From MWBV01 sp964482915 (GTDB lineage Archaea > Nanobdellota > Nanobdellia > Pacearchaeales > GW2011-AR1): a stretch of 64,000 nucleotides of DNA. Position 1 is the stretch's first letter. Each line of letters starts with the position of its first letter. Location of the stretch: assembly GCA_964482915.1 (NCBI GenBank), contig CAYZYU010000002.1:23419-87418 (forward strand), read 5' to 3'. Both the position numbers and the translations under genes were made by a program. Of the stretch, positions 52,069 through 60,571 are shown in pieces. A model generated the notes under the pieces. It was not told where the DNA came from. It saw nothing but the letters and a program-made list of their open reading frames with translations, and did not search any database.

Positions 52069-52461
52069 TTATACATTAGTTATAGAGAACAGGTTCTTCA
52101 GCGCTACAATTATTGTTGCAGGCACAAACAAGACTAATAAGGCACTGAATACAGAAGAAACCAAATCACCTATTCCTATCCCTATTAATGAACCGCTCAC
52201 ACTTTCCATACCAAATCTACTCACAATTACTAATATTGCACTTGAAATAAGGAAAGTCTGGGAATCTTTTCCAGAAACATCTATCTTTAAACCTATTATA
52301 ATGCCTAAAACAACCAATATAGCATATATAGGAGAGCTATAAGCAGCTATTTTGGATAAAGGTATAAAGAATGTAACAGCAATGCCTATCAGTACAGCTA
52401 AAATGACCCCTGTTAAAAAGAGCCAAGCCCCAACCCAGTTCTCATGAGATTTTAACACCAT
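52069..52461 (-). CDS. Small membrane protein of unknown function
   Basis: A 130-residue protein with four predicted membrane helices: residues about 12-33, 43-60, 68-84 and 100-124. The second half is Gly/Ser-rich (GMESVSGSLIGIGIGDLVSS). I recall similar small proteins near division and housekeeping genes in DPANN genomes but cannot name the family. Single gene, convergent with sepF and divergent from the surface-protein gene. Confidence 0.7.
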   Translation of the reverse strand: MVLKSHENWVGAWLFLTGVILAVLIGIAVTFFIPLSKIAAYSSPIYAILVVLGIIIGLKIDVSGKDSQTFLISSAILVIVSRFGMESVSGSLIGIGIGDLVSSVFSALLVLFVPATIIVALKNLFSITNV

Positions 52462-52605
52462 TTTGATTTTACTCTTTTACTAAAAAACATAGCTTGTAAA
52501 ATATATAAACTTTTTGAATTAGTATTTACCGACGGGTAATTTTTATCTTTTTTCTTATTTTTTGTAGAATTCTCAAAAAATGAGTTATATTGTCAAAAAT
52601 AGAAA

Positions 52606-52614
52606 TATTTATAA
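52606..52614 (+). promoter_or_regulatory. TATA box of the anchored surface protein gene
   Basis: ATTTATAAA is centred about 33 bp before ATG 52643, leaving room for a leader of only a few bases. Confidence 0.5.
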
Positions 52615-52642
52615 ACCATAGTAACTCCAGAATGATTACAAA

Positions 52643-54121
52643 ATGAAAACGAAAACATTCAATCTTTTGTTTGCAAGTGTTTTTGCATTGGTATTCTTAA
52701 TCGGATTTACAAGTGCTACCTTAACTGTTAGCGGACCAACAACTGCACTTTCACAGACAAGCGGTTCTTTTAACTTTACTGTTTCAAGCAATCAGAATGA
52801 AACTGTTGATTTGACTCTAACACCAAACCCTCTTTCAGACGGTTCAGGACATTATATTAATTTTCAATTATCCTCTGAATCTATAACAATAGATACAGTC
52901 TCAAACCCTTCTAATACAATAACTGTTGATTATGTTGTAGATAGTGGATTTGATTTTGACTTTACTAAGACATATACTGTTACTCTTGGAGCAACAGGAA
53001 CTGTTTCATCTTCTGCAACAGATACAGTTGATTTTAAGAAATCAGACTTTTGTGAATCTGCCGATAACAAAGGAGAATTAAAAGTAATTGTAGAAGGATT
53101 TGAAGTAACAGAAGGATATGGTGATGAAGAAGAATGGTTTGCATTTGATAAAGTTGAAGTAGAGATTACAGTGGAAAATAAGGGTAATGAAGATATAGAT
53201 AATATTGTTCTTGAATGGGGATTATATAATACTAAATCTAAAGAATGGACAATCGAAGTTGACGAAGAAGACGAATTTGACTTAGATAGTGATGATGAAG
53301 AAACAATAACAGTAACTTTCACTTTAGATGATAATATGGATGAAGATTTATCAGATTTAGAAGAAGGAGATTATACTTTCTATGTAAGAGCTACTGGAGA
53401 AATTGCAGATGGAACTTATGAAGGAGATGACACATGCTCAACTGATTCAGAAACTGGAAATTTAATCTTAGAAGATGACTTTGTTGTTCTTAGCAATTTG
53501 AAAGTTCCAGAAGTTGCTCAGTGTGATTCTGAAATACAAATTTTAGGAGATGCTTGGAATATTGGTTCAGATGATCAAAATGANNNNNNNNNNNNNNNNN
53601 NNNNNNNNNNNNNNNNNNNNNNNNNNNNNNNNNNNNNNNNNNNNNNNNNNNNNNNNNNNNNNNNNNNNNNNNNNNNNNNNNNNGCTAAAGCTTCAGTAAC
53701 AGCAGTATTAGAATCTGGAGGACAAGCTGGAAAACCAATGGTTGTTAAAGCATCAATAACAAATACAGGAAAGAAAGTAGCATATTATTCTTTAAATGTA
53801 GCAGGATATACAGGATGGGCATCATCAGTTGCTCTTGATAAGAATGCATTGACACTTAATGCAGGAGAATCAGCTGAAGTATTATTGACATTCAATGTTA
53901 AGAAAGATGCTTTAGGAAGCAATTTATTCAATCTAGAAGTTCTTGCAGGAGATGAATTAATTGTTAACCAGCCAGTTCAGGTTGAAATAACTAAGAGAAC
54001 TTGGGGAATAACAGGAAATTTCTTATCTGGGGATAATAAGTATATCTGGGGAATTGGATTACTTAACTTAGTCCTTATAATACTTATAATTGTGATTGCA
54101 GTAAGAATAGCTAGAAAATAA
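52643..54121 (+). CDS. Membrane-anchored surface protein, interrupted by an assembly gap
   Basis: An exported protein with a signal peptide (about residues 1-25, ending GFTSAT), beta-rich Ig-like domains, a very acidic central part (VDEEDEFDLDSDDEETITV), and after the gap a CARDB/NPCBM-like beta domain (VKASITNTGKKVAYYSLNVAG). It ends in a C-terminal membrane helix (IWGIGLLNLVLIILIIVIAV) followed by RIARK. This tripartite end fits an archaeosortase substrate, and an archaeosortase gene follows 57 bp downstream. The true length is unknown because the 100 N at 53584-53683 are a placeholder. Confidence 0.8.
   Translation: MKTKTFNLLFASVFALVFLIGFTSATLTVSGPTTALSQTSGSFNFTVSSNQNETVDLTLTPNPLSDGSGHYINFQLSSESITIDTVSNPSNTITVDYVVDSGFDFDFTKTYTVTLGATGTVSSSATDTVDFKKSDFCESADNKGELKVIVEGFEVTEGYGDEEEWFAFDKVEVEITVENKGNEDIDNIVLEWGLYNTKSKEWTIEVDEEDEFDLDSDDEETITVTFTLDDNMDEDLSDLEEGDYTFYVRATGEIADGTYEGDDTCSTDSETGNLILEDDFVVLSNLKVPEVAQCDSEIQILGDAWNIGSDDQNXXXXXXXXXXXXXXXXXXXXXXXXXXXXXXXXXXAKASVTAVLESGGQAGKPMVVKASITNTGKKVAYYSLNVAGYTGWASSVALDKNALTLNAGESAEVLLTFNVKKDALGSNLFNLEVLAGDELIVNQPVQVEITKRTWGITGNFLSGDNKYIWGIGLLNLVLIILIIVIAVRIARK
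53584..53683. other. Assembly gap (100 N)
   Basis: A run of exactly 100 N inside the anchored surface protein gene. The flanking 40-50 bp on each side share no overlap, so sequence is really missing here, in contrast to the gap at 56665. Confidence 0.95.
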
Positions 54122-54146
54122 ACTTTCTTATATTTTTGTTAGAATA

Positions 54147-54158
54147 ACTTATTTAAAT
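54147..54158 (+). promoter_or_regulatory. TATA box of the archaeosortase gene
   Basis: ACTTATTTAAATG is centred about 26 bp before ATG 54179, indicating its own leaderless transcript besides possible read-through. Confidence 0.5.
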
Positions 54159-54178
54159 GCTCTTTTACTTTAGATGTT

Positions 54179-54751
54179 ATGAATAGAAAGAGGGAGAAGA
54201 GTAAGAAAAAGAGTAACAAAAAACTTAATGAAAAAGGCTTTATTTATTCTATTTTCTTGAGATATATTATCCTTGTGATAACAGCCTTGCCAAATTTCTG
54301 GATTTTCTATTTTATATTTGCCCCCCTTACTATCTTTCCCACATACTTTATTCTAAATATATTTTTTGATGCAACACTCTCTTCAAATATTATCTTTTTA
54401 GGAAATTCCCCCTCTCCTATAGAGATAGTTGGTGCATGTGTTGCAGGTTCTGCATATTATCTTCTGCTTATTTTCAATCTTTCAGTTCCTAATATAAATC
54501 TTTCAAAAAGAATTAAGATGATTCTGTTTGCATTTATCTCTTTTTTGATAATTAATATATTTAGGATAGTAATACTTTCTTCTATATTAGTACTGAAACC
54601 CAATCTATTTGATATAACCCACAAACTCTCTTGGTATATCGGAAGCATAATCCTTGTTGTTGGGATATGGTTCTTAGAAGTCAAGAAATTCAATATAAAA
54701 GAGATTCCTTTTTATTCTGATGTAAAGTCAATATCCAGGCATATAAAGTAA
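54179..54751 (+). CDS. Archaeosortase/exosortase family transpeptidase, compact type
   Basis: A 190-residue membrane protein with a basic N-terminus and about five to six helices. The three conserved active-site residues of the family are in order: Cys87 in IEIVGACVAGSAYYLL, Arg129 in IINIFRIVIL and His148 in FDITHKLSWY. Archaeosortases cut a C-terminal sorting signal and attach the protein to a membrane lipid. The size is at the short end of the family. The preceding gene ends in a membrane helix and RIARK and is the likely substrate. It ends 3 bp from the convergent gene at 54755. Confidence 0.85.
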   Translation: MNRKREKSKKKSNKKLNEKGFIYSIFLRYIILVITALPNFWIFYFIFAPLTIFPTYFILNIFFDATLSSNIIFLGNSPSPIEIVGACVAGSAYYLLLIFNLSVPNINLSKRIKMILFAFISFLIINIFRIVILSSILVLKPNLFDITHKLSWYIGSIILVVGIWFLEVKKFNIKEIPFYSDVKSISRHIK

Positions 54752-54754
54752 TTT

Positions 54755-55393
54755 TTAACTGTACACTTTTGAATTATATTTACTAAGAAGTTCTAGAATA
54801 AATCTTTCTGTTCCTTCAAGGATTTCACAATCTTTTATATTTATATTATAACAGTTAGGTCCGATCTGCTCTACACTTGTCTCTTCTCCTGGCTGAATTG
54901 AAATATACATATATCTTCCTAATTCATCACAAGTTGCATTTTCATCCTTCATAATATCTTTTTTAATTGCACCATATACATTTACAAGATTAGCTATAGC
55001 AATGACCTGATCTCCCTCACAATCAAATTCTTTTGTTATATTTACTGCAGTTATTTTTATAGAATCAATTTCTCCATTAAACGGAACTTCTTTTTTTAGG
55101 TATCTTGGATTATTTCTTAAATAAATATTGTAATCTTTTACTTCTCCATTATAAAGTACAGGAATAGAAGTGTGGTAAAAAGTTAATTGCCCTTCTTGAA
55201 TTATATTAAATGTAAGTCCTCCGTATTTAGGATTATTTGAAGATTTTAATATAAAAAAAGTTATAATTAATACTACGAAAAATACCCCTATGAAAACTAA
55301 AACACTTTTTAATGCCTTGTTTTCATTTACTCTTGCTTTTTTCTTTATTTGCTCTTCTGCATTCTCTTTTTTTATTAATTTCTTCTTCCTCAT
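54755..55393 (-). CDS. Single-pass surface protein of unknown function
   Basis: A 212-residue protein. Lys-rich cytosolic N-terminus, one membrane helix (about residues 28-50), then an ectodomain of about 160 residues with four Cys. Its pattern (KYGGLTFNII ... FYHTSIPVLYNGEVKDYNIYLRNNP) parallels the next gene, so the two look like diverged duplicates. I do not recognise the family. Confidence 0.7.
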   Translation of the reverse strand: MRKKKLIKKENAEEQIKKKARVNENKALKSVLVFIGVFFVVLIITFFILKSSNNPKYGGLTFNIIQEGQLTFYHTSIPVLYNGEVKDYNIYLRNNPRYLKKEVPFNGEIDSIKITAVNITKEFDCEGDQVIAIANLVNVYGAIKKDIMKDENATCDELGRYMYISIQPGEETSVEQIGPNCYNINIKDCEILEGTERFILELLSKYNSKVYS

Positions 55394-55394
55394 T

Positions 55395-55970
55395 TTAGTT
55401 TTCTATACCTGTTATTTTGAACAAGAATTCATCTGTTATTCTTGTTAAGTTCTCTCTTGGACCTTCTATAAATGTGCATTTCTCCTGTGTATATATCTTG
55501 CTTTCGTTTGATTCTTTTATTATGACAAAATTATTAGAACAATCTCTTATAGGCCAGTTTTCAGGACAACCTTCCTCTTCAAGACAAGCTCCTTGGAATC
55601 TTTGTACTACACTTCCTAGATTCTGGTTTATTTCAATGAATGCGGCATCATTTTCATAGAAAACATAGAGAGGTTTTCCAGAATATTCTGAAATATAACC
55701 TAATTCTGCTTCACTTTTTTCAACTTCAGTGGGATTATATCTAAAGGCGAAGGTATATTCTCCAATGGTGACTGTCCAAAAACCATTCTGATTCACAAAT
55801 TCATAACCATTATATTCTATTTTTTCTATATTTGAATCTTCATTAGGAGAACTGAACATAACATACCCAAATGTACTTCCAAGCATAACAATTATGAGTA
55901 TTGCTCCAATTATTATCTGGTTCTTTCTTGCCTTTTTTTCTGCTTCTTTTTTGGATTCTATTGGTCTCAT
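55395..55970 (-). CDS. Single-pass surface protein, probable paralogue of the next gene
   Basis: A 191-residue protein. N-terminal charged segment, one membrane helix (about residues 18-37), and an ectodomain with YNGYEFVNQNGFWTVTIGEY, FAFRYNPTEVEK and four Cys. One base separates it from the downstream gene at 54755-55393, so they form a two-gene unit. The shared ectodomain pattern and position between archaeosortase and S-layer gene suggest a surface role, otherwise unknown. Confidence 0.7.
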   Translation of the reverse strand: MRPIESKKEAEKKARKNQIIIGAILIIVMLGSTFGYVMFSSPNEDSNIEKIEYNGYEFVNQNGFWTVTIGEYTFAFRYNPTEVEKSEAELGYISEYSGKPLYVFYENDAAFIEINQNLGSVVQRFQGACLEEEGCPENWPIRDCSNNFVIIKESNESKIYTQEKCTFIEGPRENLTRITDEFLFKITGIEN

Positions 55971-56076
55971 ATTTTTACCTTACTAATAAAAAATCAGGTT
56001 ATTTAAAGTTTCTGAAGGCTACCGCCAGGACCTTAAAAAAAAGAAAAATAAAAAGAAAAAGTAAAAATCTTTGTGT

Positions 56077-58529
56077 TTAGTCAATTACAACTGCGGTTTC
56101 TGTTGTAGTAGTACCTTTGTAAGCCTTACTTGTATCAACGTCTTTGTTCAACAAGTATGTTGTAGCTTTAACAGTATCTTCTGCATCATAACCAGCAACT
56201 AGCAATGCAAGTTCACTTGTTAGTGTTGAATCAGCATAACCTTTGATCAAGAATTGTCCTGATCCTATTCCTGTTGCAGCAGTCCATGCAGCACCACATT
56301 TAGCGCCACCAACTAATGTTGCAGCAGCTGAGTTAATACAGCTTCCACCAACAACAATCAAGTTCTTTGTAGCGAAATTGCTTACTTCATTATCCTTGAT
56401 GATAACATTTCCTAGTGTAGATTCACCAGGTGTAATAGTAGATGCACCTCCAACAACCTTTACTTCAGCAGTAGCTTCTTCACCGTAGTATTCTACGTCG
56501 AAGTCATACTCATCAGCTGTTGAATCAAGAGTAACCTTTGTTGCTAATTCTGATACTACATAGTTCAGTTCAACATCATCGGAAACTTCTATGCTGCTAC
56601 TTGTTACATTATTATCTGATACATGTAGCTTGTCATTACTTGTGTTCTTTACAGTTGCTGTGAANNNNNNNNNNNNNNNNNNNNNNNNNNNNNNNNNNNN
56701 NNNNNNNNNNNNNNNNNNNNNNNNNNNNNNNNNNNNNNNNNNNNNNNNNNNNNNNNNNNNNNNNTATTATCTGATACATGTAGCTTGTCATTACTTGTGT
56801 TCTTTACAGTTGCTGTGAATGGCATACCTTCTCCTACATCTCCGTCTTCATCAGTTTCAATGAAAGTAAGGGTTTGTCCTGTTGCGAAGTTTAGAGTTGA
56901 ATTAGCTTGTACTTGTGGAAGTAGAATCTTCATTCCCTTCTCTGAAAGAACAGTGGAATAGTTTATATTACTTCCAGTGAAGTTCAAGTATACGTGTGTA
57001 TCATTGACTTGCTGTATTTCAATTGTGACATCTCCTTCAGTTGGTGTATCATCTACATCATCTAAAGTTATATCTCCATTTGTTCCTAGTAAATCTTCCA
57101 ATTCAACTAAAAGCTCATCATCTTCGTAGTCGATTGTAGTAACTTCGTAATATAGCGTGTCTATATCACCCAAGTCAGTATCTAAATCTGTTACAAAGAA
57201 TCTTTGGTCCTTTTCTAATAGAAGACCTCCGTGAGCTAATGCTGTTGTATTGTAAAGATTTCCACTACTAGCATTAGTCAATGCCGGGCTAAAGCCAGGA
57301 GTTACTGCCGTAACTAATCTGTTGTTTTCTTCACCAAGATAACCAGCTCCTGTCACAGAGTCATCATCAAACCAGAATAATGGCAAATCATATTCGCCCA
57401 TTTCTAGATTCATTTGTTGACCGCTTGACAAAGTAATTGCTTCTGGGTCAGTTCCAAAAGTTAATCCTCCAAATGTAAGACTTATTGCGTTGAATGGTTC
57501 AGGCATAGTTATTGCCCCTCCTTCAGACAAGTAAGTATCATCATCTGATGACCAAGCAAATGTTAGTGCTTCTAATCCAGTTGCACCCCCTCCAGTAAAT
57601 GTTACTGTTAAGCCATCCACCTTATCATCATTGACTTCAATTTCATCTCCACTAGTAAATGTCATTTTGCCACTACCAATAGAAAATTCTACCTTACTTA
57701 TACCAGATTCTTTTGAAACATACATAATGTCATTAGCTACAATGTATGAACCATCTGCTAATTCTTCATAGTCGTGATCAGCCATTGTATCAGTTATTTC
57801 ACCATCTACATTGAACTTAACAGCTCCAGACTCAACATATTCTATTTCAATAGTCTTATCTCCTACTGTTACGCTTTCGCCTTCACTAACTACTACTTTT
57901 TCAGCAGAATCAAGCAATTCGATTACAGTTGGGGTTGCAGAGATTACATAAAATTCCTTACCCATTAAAGGTATGTCACTTTCATTTAAATCTGCATATG
58001 GGATTGGGTCATTATACTCAACCACATAATCTAAGATAGCATCTCCATCTTCCCAATGGAATCCAAGTGTTGGTTCTTCATTGTTGTAATCATTTTCTGC
58101 AAATAGAGTTAGGTCTTTGTCTTTTAGAGTAATTTCCTGTGTATAGTCCTCATCAACGTCACCGTCATCATAAGTACCATCAGCTAAGAATGTCTCCATT
58201 TCACCATCATCCAAAGTAGTATAAAGGTCAGTTAGACTATCTCCTAAGTTGAAGTTGTCTGATGCCTTTTCTAGAGTGAATGCTTCTCCACCCTCTACTG
58301 TTACTGTTCCTCCAGTAACATATTCAGCTAGTGATTCTTGGATATTTCCAGCCTGAACAAAGTCAAGTTGTGAAACTCCAGCGCCTGTACCCCAGACTAT
58401 TGCTACATTAGGTTCACCTCCTGACACAAATGGTGCAGGATAATTTGCAGCAGCAGCAACACCCATAGTCATACCAGTCATTAAAGCACTAGCAGCAATT
58501 GCAGATATTTTTCTAAAATTAATTTTCAT
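56077..58529 (-). CDS. S-layer protein (methanococcal type), split only by a false gap
   Basis: The main surface-lattice protein. The start has a signal peptide (KISAIAASALMTGMTMGVAA) and the S-layer N-terminal domain (VAIVWGTGAGVSQLDFVQAG). The C-terminal domain has LIVVGGSCINSAAATLVGG and LALLVAGYDAEDTVKA, as in Methanococcus/Methanocaldococcus S-layers. At least nine N-X-S/T sequons suit AglB. Collapsing the false 100-N gap and one of two identical 55-bp ends gives one frame of 2298 bp (765 residues). A strong GGAGG lies ten bases before the ATG, after a long leader. The piece 56077-56361 is its C-terminus, not a separate gene. Confidence 0.92.
56610..56819. repeat. Identical 55-bp sequence on both sides of a 100-N gap
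   Basis: 56610-56664 and 56765-56819 are identical over 55 bp and flank N 56665-56764. Joining them through a single copy keeps the S-layer frame (both copies encode the same FTATVKNTSNDKLHVSDN). This is the mark of two contigs that overlap but were scaffolded with placeholder N. Confidence 0.9.
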
Positions 58530-58750
58530 TATTTTATAACCTCCTTTCAGCTATATTAGCATGTTGTCTATGACAACCTCTTTAACCTCAATTTCGCAGT
58601 ATAGGGAAACCGCTCAATTGAAATGTCTTAAGGTTCGCCTTGTATTCCAAGGCTCTTATTCCCTATAAGTCACCCCCAAAGGTGTAATATAGAAAATGCT
58701 ATTTTGCTTTAAAAAGCTTCCCCTCCTAAACAGCCCTTATTTTTAGTAGA
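58530..58750 (-). promoter_or_regulatory. Structured 5-prime leader of the S-layer mRNA
   Basis: About 220 nt between the predicted start and the ATG. Perfect stems: 9 bp TATAGGGAA/TTCCCTATA (58600-58608 with 58659-58667) enclosing 6 bp GCCTTG/CAAGGC with a 5-nt loop (58637-58653), 6 bp GTTGTC/GACAAC with a 3-nt loop (58563-58577), and CACC/GGTG (58671-58684). GGAGG at 58540-58544 follows the last stem. A three-codon ATG-CTA-ATA-TAG lies just before it. Most other first genes here have no leader. Confidence 0.6.
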
Positions 58751-58770
58751 ACTGAAAATTTAATGGTTTT

Positions 58771-58780
58771 ATTTATAAAT
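58771..58780 (-). promoter_or_regulatory. TATA box of the S-layer gene
   Basis: The palindrome ATTTATAAAT would place the S-layer transcription start near 58750. It is the clearest TATA upstream of the leader on the minus strand. Confidence 0.5.
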
Positions 58781-58884
58781 CTTATGATGTCACTATATTA
58801 TTAAAACACATTTTTAGGCCTTAAAGAATGACTAAAATCTTTTCTGAATTTTTTCAAAAAGCAAACATTTATTAACATATGGTA

Positions 58885-58960
58885 ACTAATTATAATATAT
58901 ATTATATAATAACATATATATGTAAAGTATATATTTTACTATATATTATAAAATTATTTT
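58885..58960. promoter_or_regulatory. AT-rich palindromic region between S-layer and regulator genes
   Basis: Nearly pure A/T sequence holding perfect palindromes ATAATATATATTAT (58892-58905) and ACATATATATGT (58912-58923) plus a similar TATATATTATA repeat near 58940. It is a candidate operator cluster for the adjacent winged-helix gene and also promoter DNA for it. Simple AT composition alone could give some of these palindromes. Confidence 0.4.
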
Positions 58961-58997
58961 ATCGAGGAGAAAAGTAAATTCGTATACTAAAAACACC

Positions 58998-59069
58998 ATG
59001 GCAAAAACAAAAACAAGAAAAGACTCTCCTTTGAATATGGAAATCTTTAACTTGTTCTTCTTAACTTAA
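58998..59069 (+). CDS. Short upstream ORF (23 codons) duplicating the start of the next gene
   Basis: An ATG-initiated 23-residue frame (MAKTKTRKDSPLNMEIFNLF...) that stops one base before the ATG of the regulator. Its first 24 bases match the regulator start (MAKTKTRE) at 22 of 24 positions. It could be a leader peptide controlling the regulator, or a remnant of a local duplication. No good ribosome site is close to it. Confidence 0.4.
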   Translation: MAKTKTRKDSPLNMEIFNLFFLT

Positions 59070-59070
59070 A

Positions 59071-59424
59071 ATGGCAAAGACAAAAACAAGAGAAATAACA
59101 ATAAGGGAAAGTAAAGGGACATTTTATATCTTCAAGAGCACAGATGTTTCCAAAGAAAGCTATAATTTTTCAGGAATCTCAGCCCTAAGACAGCTTTTGA
59201 GCAATGAAAAAGCAAGGATATTAGATACCATAAAAAACGAGAAACCCCTCTCAATTTATGCCCTGGCAAAGAAACTTAAAAGAGGATTTAAGTCTGTAAA
59301 TGATGATATTAAGCTCTTAGAAAGGTTTGGTTTTATAGAATTAGTTGAAGAAAAAACAAAGGACAGAATCCGTCATAAGCCTATTGTTGTTGTAGAGAAT
59401 ATTATAATAAACATAAAGATTTAA
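59071..59424 (+). CDS. Winged-helix DNA-binding protein (HVO_A0114-like)
   Basis: A 117-residue protein. After about 40 beta-rich residues comes a winged helix: LRQLLSNEKARILDTIKNEKP, SIYALAKKLKRGFKSVNDDI (recognition helix) and KLLERFGFIEL. This fits the archaeal HVO_A0114/ArsR-like group of putative regulators. It is divergent from the S-layer gene across 541 bp and may regulate it or itself. Its 3-prime end overlaps the convergent pilin-like operon by 4 bp. Confidence 0.8.
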   Translation: MAKTKTREITIRESKGTFYIFKSTDVSKESYNFSGISALRQLLSNEKARILDTIKNEKPLSIYALAKKLKRGFKSVNDDIKLLERFGFIELVEEKTKDRIRHKPIVVVENIIINIKI

Positions 59425-59975
59425 TCTGGAATGCTATGTACATGGAGTATTATCCTAATATTATCCTCAGTTCTACTATCTCCAAAAGATTGATATCCTA
59501 TTCTGTAGTTATTAGTAACTACATTTCCGTCAGTTAGATTCAAAAAAGTTCTTTGGGCTTCACCTCCTTCGGTCATATTTATTATAAAAGAATATCCTAT
59601 ATTCGGATTATTTGGCCCTATTTTCCAGCTTTCTTGTATTATGTTTTTAATAGTTTCATTTAAGATTATGCATGGATCTGTTTCTATATTGGGATTTGGA
59701 GGTTCAATATAACATGAGTCTTCCCTATAACATTTTTTTATAAGATTTTGAACAGTAACATTCTTTAAACTTTCTTCTTGACAAGTTGTTGTATATTGTA
59801 AAAGTGCCTGAACAAAACTCTTCACCTGATGGTCTTCACTCTCTTTTGACTCCCTTGTAATATAAATTGTAATAAATATGATGAATGCAATAGCTACGAT
59901 TATTAGAATAAGCCCAAAACCCACCATTTCATCCTGCGCTTTCCTTGATTTGTTTTTATGTTTTATTTCTCTCAT
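59421..59975 (-). CDS. Pilin-like surface protein (class III signal peptide type)
   Basis: A 184-residue protein. Short basic N-terminus, then RKAQDEMVGFGLILIIVAIAF, resembling a class III (prepilin) signal with cleavage before the hydrophobic helix, and an ectodomain with four Cys and several N-X-S/T sites. Last gene of a four-gene operon of proteins with the same plan. Likely part of a pilus-like or surface assembly. Function unproven. Confidence 0.7.
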   Translation of the reverse strand: MREIKHKNKSRKAQDEMVGFGLILIIVAIAFIIFITIYITRESKESEDHQVKSFVQALLQYTTTCQEESLKNVTVQNLIKKCYREDSCYIEPPNPNIETDPCIILNETIKNIIQESWKIGPNNPNIGYSFIINMTEGGEAQRTFLNLTDGNVVTNNYRIGYQSFGDSRTEDNIRIILHVHSIPD

Positions 59976-60571
59976 TAGGTATATGCCTCATATTTTATTA
60001 TGATTTCTCCCATTTCACATTTATCCACTGTTTCCCCATTATAATTTTCTTTTCTACATAGTGCAACATAATTAGATTTACCAATTCCTTTTGCAGCATC
60101 TTGCCCTCCCACTAATTTTATGTAATTGCATTTTGGATAATTAGAGTAAGTACATTCTATTGTGCACCTTGGGTCATTAGAATAAGTACAATCTATCTGA
60201 GACGAAGAGATAATAGTTTCAGGATAAATTCTTCTTATCTCTATATTTGTGATACCCCAAAAATTACTTCCCTTCCAGGTATATTTTACTATATTACTCT
60301 TAAGCATCATCACTTTATCCAAATCTATGCAGTCTGACTCTCCAGAATAAGCATCTCCACAGGAGAATTCAGGAGAGTTAGCTATTTTCGACGCTAAAAG
60401 CATTGCGTTTTCCTCTTGTAATTTTGTAGCATCTTCTCTAAGTTGATTTAATCTTAATGTGACTACCATCATCCCCACCATTGCAAGGAACAAGAATACT
60501 GCAATTATCATAAAAGACATCTGTTGTATTTTCATTTGAGCTTTTTTTTGATTTGTTTTCATTTTTACCAT
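59975..60571 (-). CDS. Pilin-like surface protein
   Basis: A 198-residue protein with NQKKAQMKIQQMSFMIIAVF at the N-terminus (prepilin-like), a coiled segment (LRLNQLREDATKLQEEN) and a Cys-rich ectodomain (eight Cys) that contains a short repeat CTYSN (twice within 12 residues). The frame opens at a TTG (60580). ATG 60571 or 60562 is more likely. One-base overlap with the next gene (TAATG). Confidence 0.7.
   Translation of the reverse strand: MVKMKTNQKKAQMKIQQMSFMIIAVFLFLAMVGMMVVTLRLNQLREDATKLQEENAMLLASKIANSPEFSCGDAYSGESDCIDLDKVMMLKSNIVKYTWKGSNFWGITNIEIRRIYPETIISSSQIDCTYSNDPRCTIECTYSNYPKCNYIKLVGGQDAAKGIGKSNYVALCRKENYNGETVDKCEMGEIIIKYEAYT

Noticed and set aside
53529..53740. A false gap like that at 56665
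   Set aside because: The sequences on the two sides do not overlap, so missing sequence is real here.
56077..56361. A separate 94-residue gene next to the S-layer gene
   Set aside because: It begins with TTG inside the S-layer C-terminal domain and reads on in frame across the false gap. It is the end of the S-layer gene.
56591..56818. Plus-strand frame crossing the N gap
   Set aside because: It is the reverse shadow of the S-layer gene and of the 55-bp duplicated contig ends.
58885..58960. Replication origin
   Set aside because: AT-rich with palindromes, but no Cdc6/Orc1 gene or ORB-like repeats with G-rich ends nearby. Better read as promoter/operator DNA.
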